From assembly GCA_026004875.1 (NCBI GenBank), contig BPJZ01000013.1, positions 32,681 to 96,680 on the forward strand: 64,000 nucleotides of DNA. Reading direction: 5' to 3'. Source of the DNA: Candidatus Poribacteria bacterium. GTDB taxonomy: Bacteria > Poribacteria > WGA-4E > GCA-2687025. The first letter of the stretch is position 1. Each line of letters starts with the position of its first letter. The position numbers and the translations under genes are program-made. Shown here in pieces: positions 62,956 through 64,000 of this stretch. The notes below the pieces were generated by a model. The model saw nothing but the letters and a program-made list of their open reading frames with translations. It was not told the origin of the DNA and did no database searches.

Positions 62956-64000
62956 CGGTGCCCTCCTCTGGTGTCCAGGCGCCGTTCAATTCCCGCCTCT
63001 CGGACGCGCTGGACGACCTCGTTGGCCGTCAGCCGGGGGTGTTTTTCGAACAGAAGCGCGATCAGTCCGCTGGTGTGGGCAGCGGCCATGCTGGTTCCAG
63101 CGAAGACCACATACCGCCCGTCAGGGGTCACCCGGTCCGGACTGACGACCCCCAGCGCGTCGCGGGAGAGAGCGGTCCGACGACAAACTCGGTTGGGGCG
63201 AGCACGTCCGGCTTCTCCAAGGCCGTCCAGTCGTGGCCCGACGCTGGAGTACTCCACCCGTTCCCCGACTGGGGCGTCGGGGACGAAGCGGAACCCGACC
63301 GAGGACTCCCAGGTGTTGGCGCTCCGGACGCCCCCCCGCGGCGACGACGAGTTCGACCTCAGCGGGGCTGCTCACCACAAACCGGCTGTCCGGCATCACC
63401 CCGTCCGGATCGCCAGACGGGGGGAGAAAGCGGCCCCGGTGGATGTACAGGTCCACGGTTCCAAATCCGCGCAGCTCCAGGGCGTATCGCCCGCCGTCCA
63501 GGGGGAACGGCGTCGTCGCCGCCTTTGCTCAGGGCGACCAGGATGTGGGTCTTGTTTGGGGCGACGTTGGGCCGGGGCGTCGAGACGACCAGCGCGTCCA
63601 GCCCCCGCACCAGACCGCGCGGCACAATTCGCTCAGCCACGCCGCCGGCGGGGACAAAGTCGAACCCCATCGGATCGAAGTTCGAAAGGGAGTTGAGCGG
63701 AAAGAGAGGGCGCACCTCAACCGTCTCGGTGGCGTTAGCCCAGGCTTCAATGTACAGCACCCCGCTCGGCGGGCTCGGCGCGGAAGTAAAGCCGCCGGGG
63801 CCGATCCAGTCCGTTCAGCTCGACGCGGGCGTGGCGAAAGGTGTCCCCGTCGTTACCGGCGGCGGCCGCGGCCGCCCGTCCGGCGCGGCCGTTCAGGAGC
63901 TGGAAGATCGACCTCCTGCATCAATCCCCGTCCGTTGTGAGGGCCCCACAGAGAGCCGAAGGCTAGATTGGCCACCATCGGCCTCCCGAGCCGGTCCGCC
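62941..64000 (-). pseudogene. Subtilisin-like (S8) peptidase domain, 5' end beyond the window, several frameshifts
   Basis: Read in pieces from the right edge: VANLAFGSLWGPHNGRG, then AAAAAGNDGDTF with the oxyanion-hole Asn, an inserted sandwich (AWANATETVEVRPLFPL), and finally VFAGTSMAAAHTSGLIALLF, containing the catalytic serine. The Asp and His of the triad lie outside the window. The usual GTSMAAPH reads GTSMAAAH. At least seven indels break the frame; five are one surplus base in G or C runs (63331-63337, 63501-63505, 63771-63773 and the two at 62941-62963). It continues into the 831-residue ORF. A secreted Bacteroidota-type subtilase is the best description. Confidence 0.75.

Noticed and set aside
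1-64000. CRISPR arrays, insertion sequences, attachment sites, replication origin
   Set aside because: No spaced direct repeats, transposase or integrase motifs, or DnaA-box clusters were seen.

Overview
The window is 64 kb of GC-rich, densely packed bacterial chromosome. It is gene-dense with short spacers, many 4-nt start/stop overlaps and several convergent genes whose 3' ends overlap. I see no rRNA, tRNA, CRISPR array, transposase, phage or plasmid gene. Two large exported proteins carry dockerin-like or VCBS repeats and end in the same kind of C-terminal sorting module (ETWIPFRLG / EVWVPFRLG). Together with a phytanoyl-CoA dioxygenase, a DUF5916 barrel, a DUF6785-type membrane protein and GH116/GHL-type hydrolases, this suggests a diderm of the FCB/PVC-like candidate phyla, with Candidatus Poribacteria as my best guess. 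That placement is inference from protein style, not from a marker gene.

Layout. 0-8 kb: UvrA, a nucleotidyltransferase, a gamma-glutamylcyclotransferase-like protein, an outer-membrane barrel with a lipoprotein, and a LysM/M23 peptidase. 8-13.4 kb: a divergent SDR/zinc-alcohol dehydrogenase pair, then a run of membrane proteins including a frameshifted methyltransferase and a GT-C-like glycosyltransferase. 13.5-18 kb: a minus-strand operon of GH116-type glucosidase, RlmB, a small unknown protein and a RibD-C reductase. 18-28.6 kb: a HIRAN-like protein, an OFA-type MFS transporter, two TIM-barrel hydrolase-like proteins, dTDP-glucose dehydratase, a TPR protein and a DUF6785-type membrane protein. 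28.7-35.1 kb: a sugar ABC importer operon (binding protein and two permeases) with a nucleotidyltransferase plus HPr-kinase-like pair inserted in its middle and a YwiC-like protein at its end. 35.1-46 kb: a minus-strand purine operon (purF, purM, purH, purD, purE) that also carries an AtpZ-like protein, a GNAT acetyltransferase, tsaE, tsaB and a large unknown protein, behind a good sigma-70-type promoter. 46-64 kb: a frameshifted CapA-like secreted protein, Lon, an ARPP-1-like protein, phytanoyl-CoA dioxygenase, a CBM9-DUF5916 barrel, an amino-acid binding lipoprotein, a ZntA-type ATPase, HolA, and a subtilase-FNIII-VCBS-sorting-domain protein that runs off the right edge.

How it works together. 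The centre of the window looks like a saccharide scavenging island: hydrolases, an importer without its own ATPase gene, and oxidoreductases. Around it lie housekeeping operons for purines, t6A tRNA modification, repair and proteolysis, and genes for envelope and secreted proteins.

Reading quality. Several genes are broken by single-base indels. Most that I could place are one surplus G or C in a run of 3-7, and removing it restores the family sequence. I therefore treat them mainly as probable sequence errors rather than decay. They cluster at 10.8-11.5, 17.67, 46.4-48.1, 57.8 and 62.9-64 kb.
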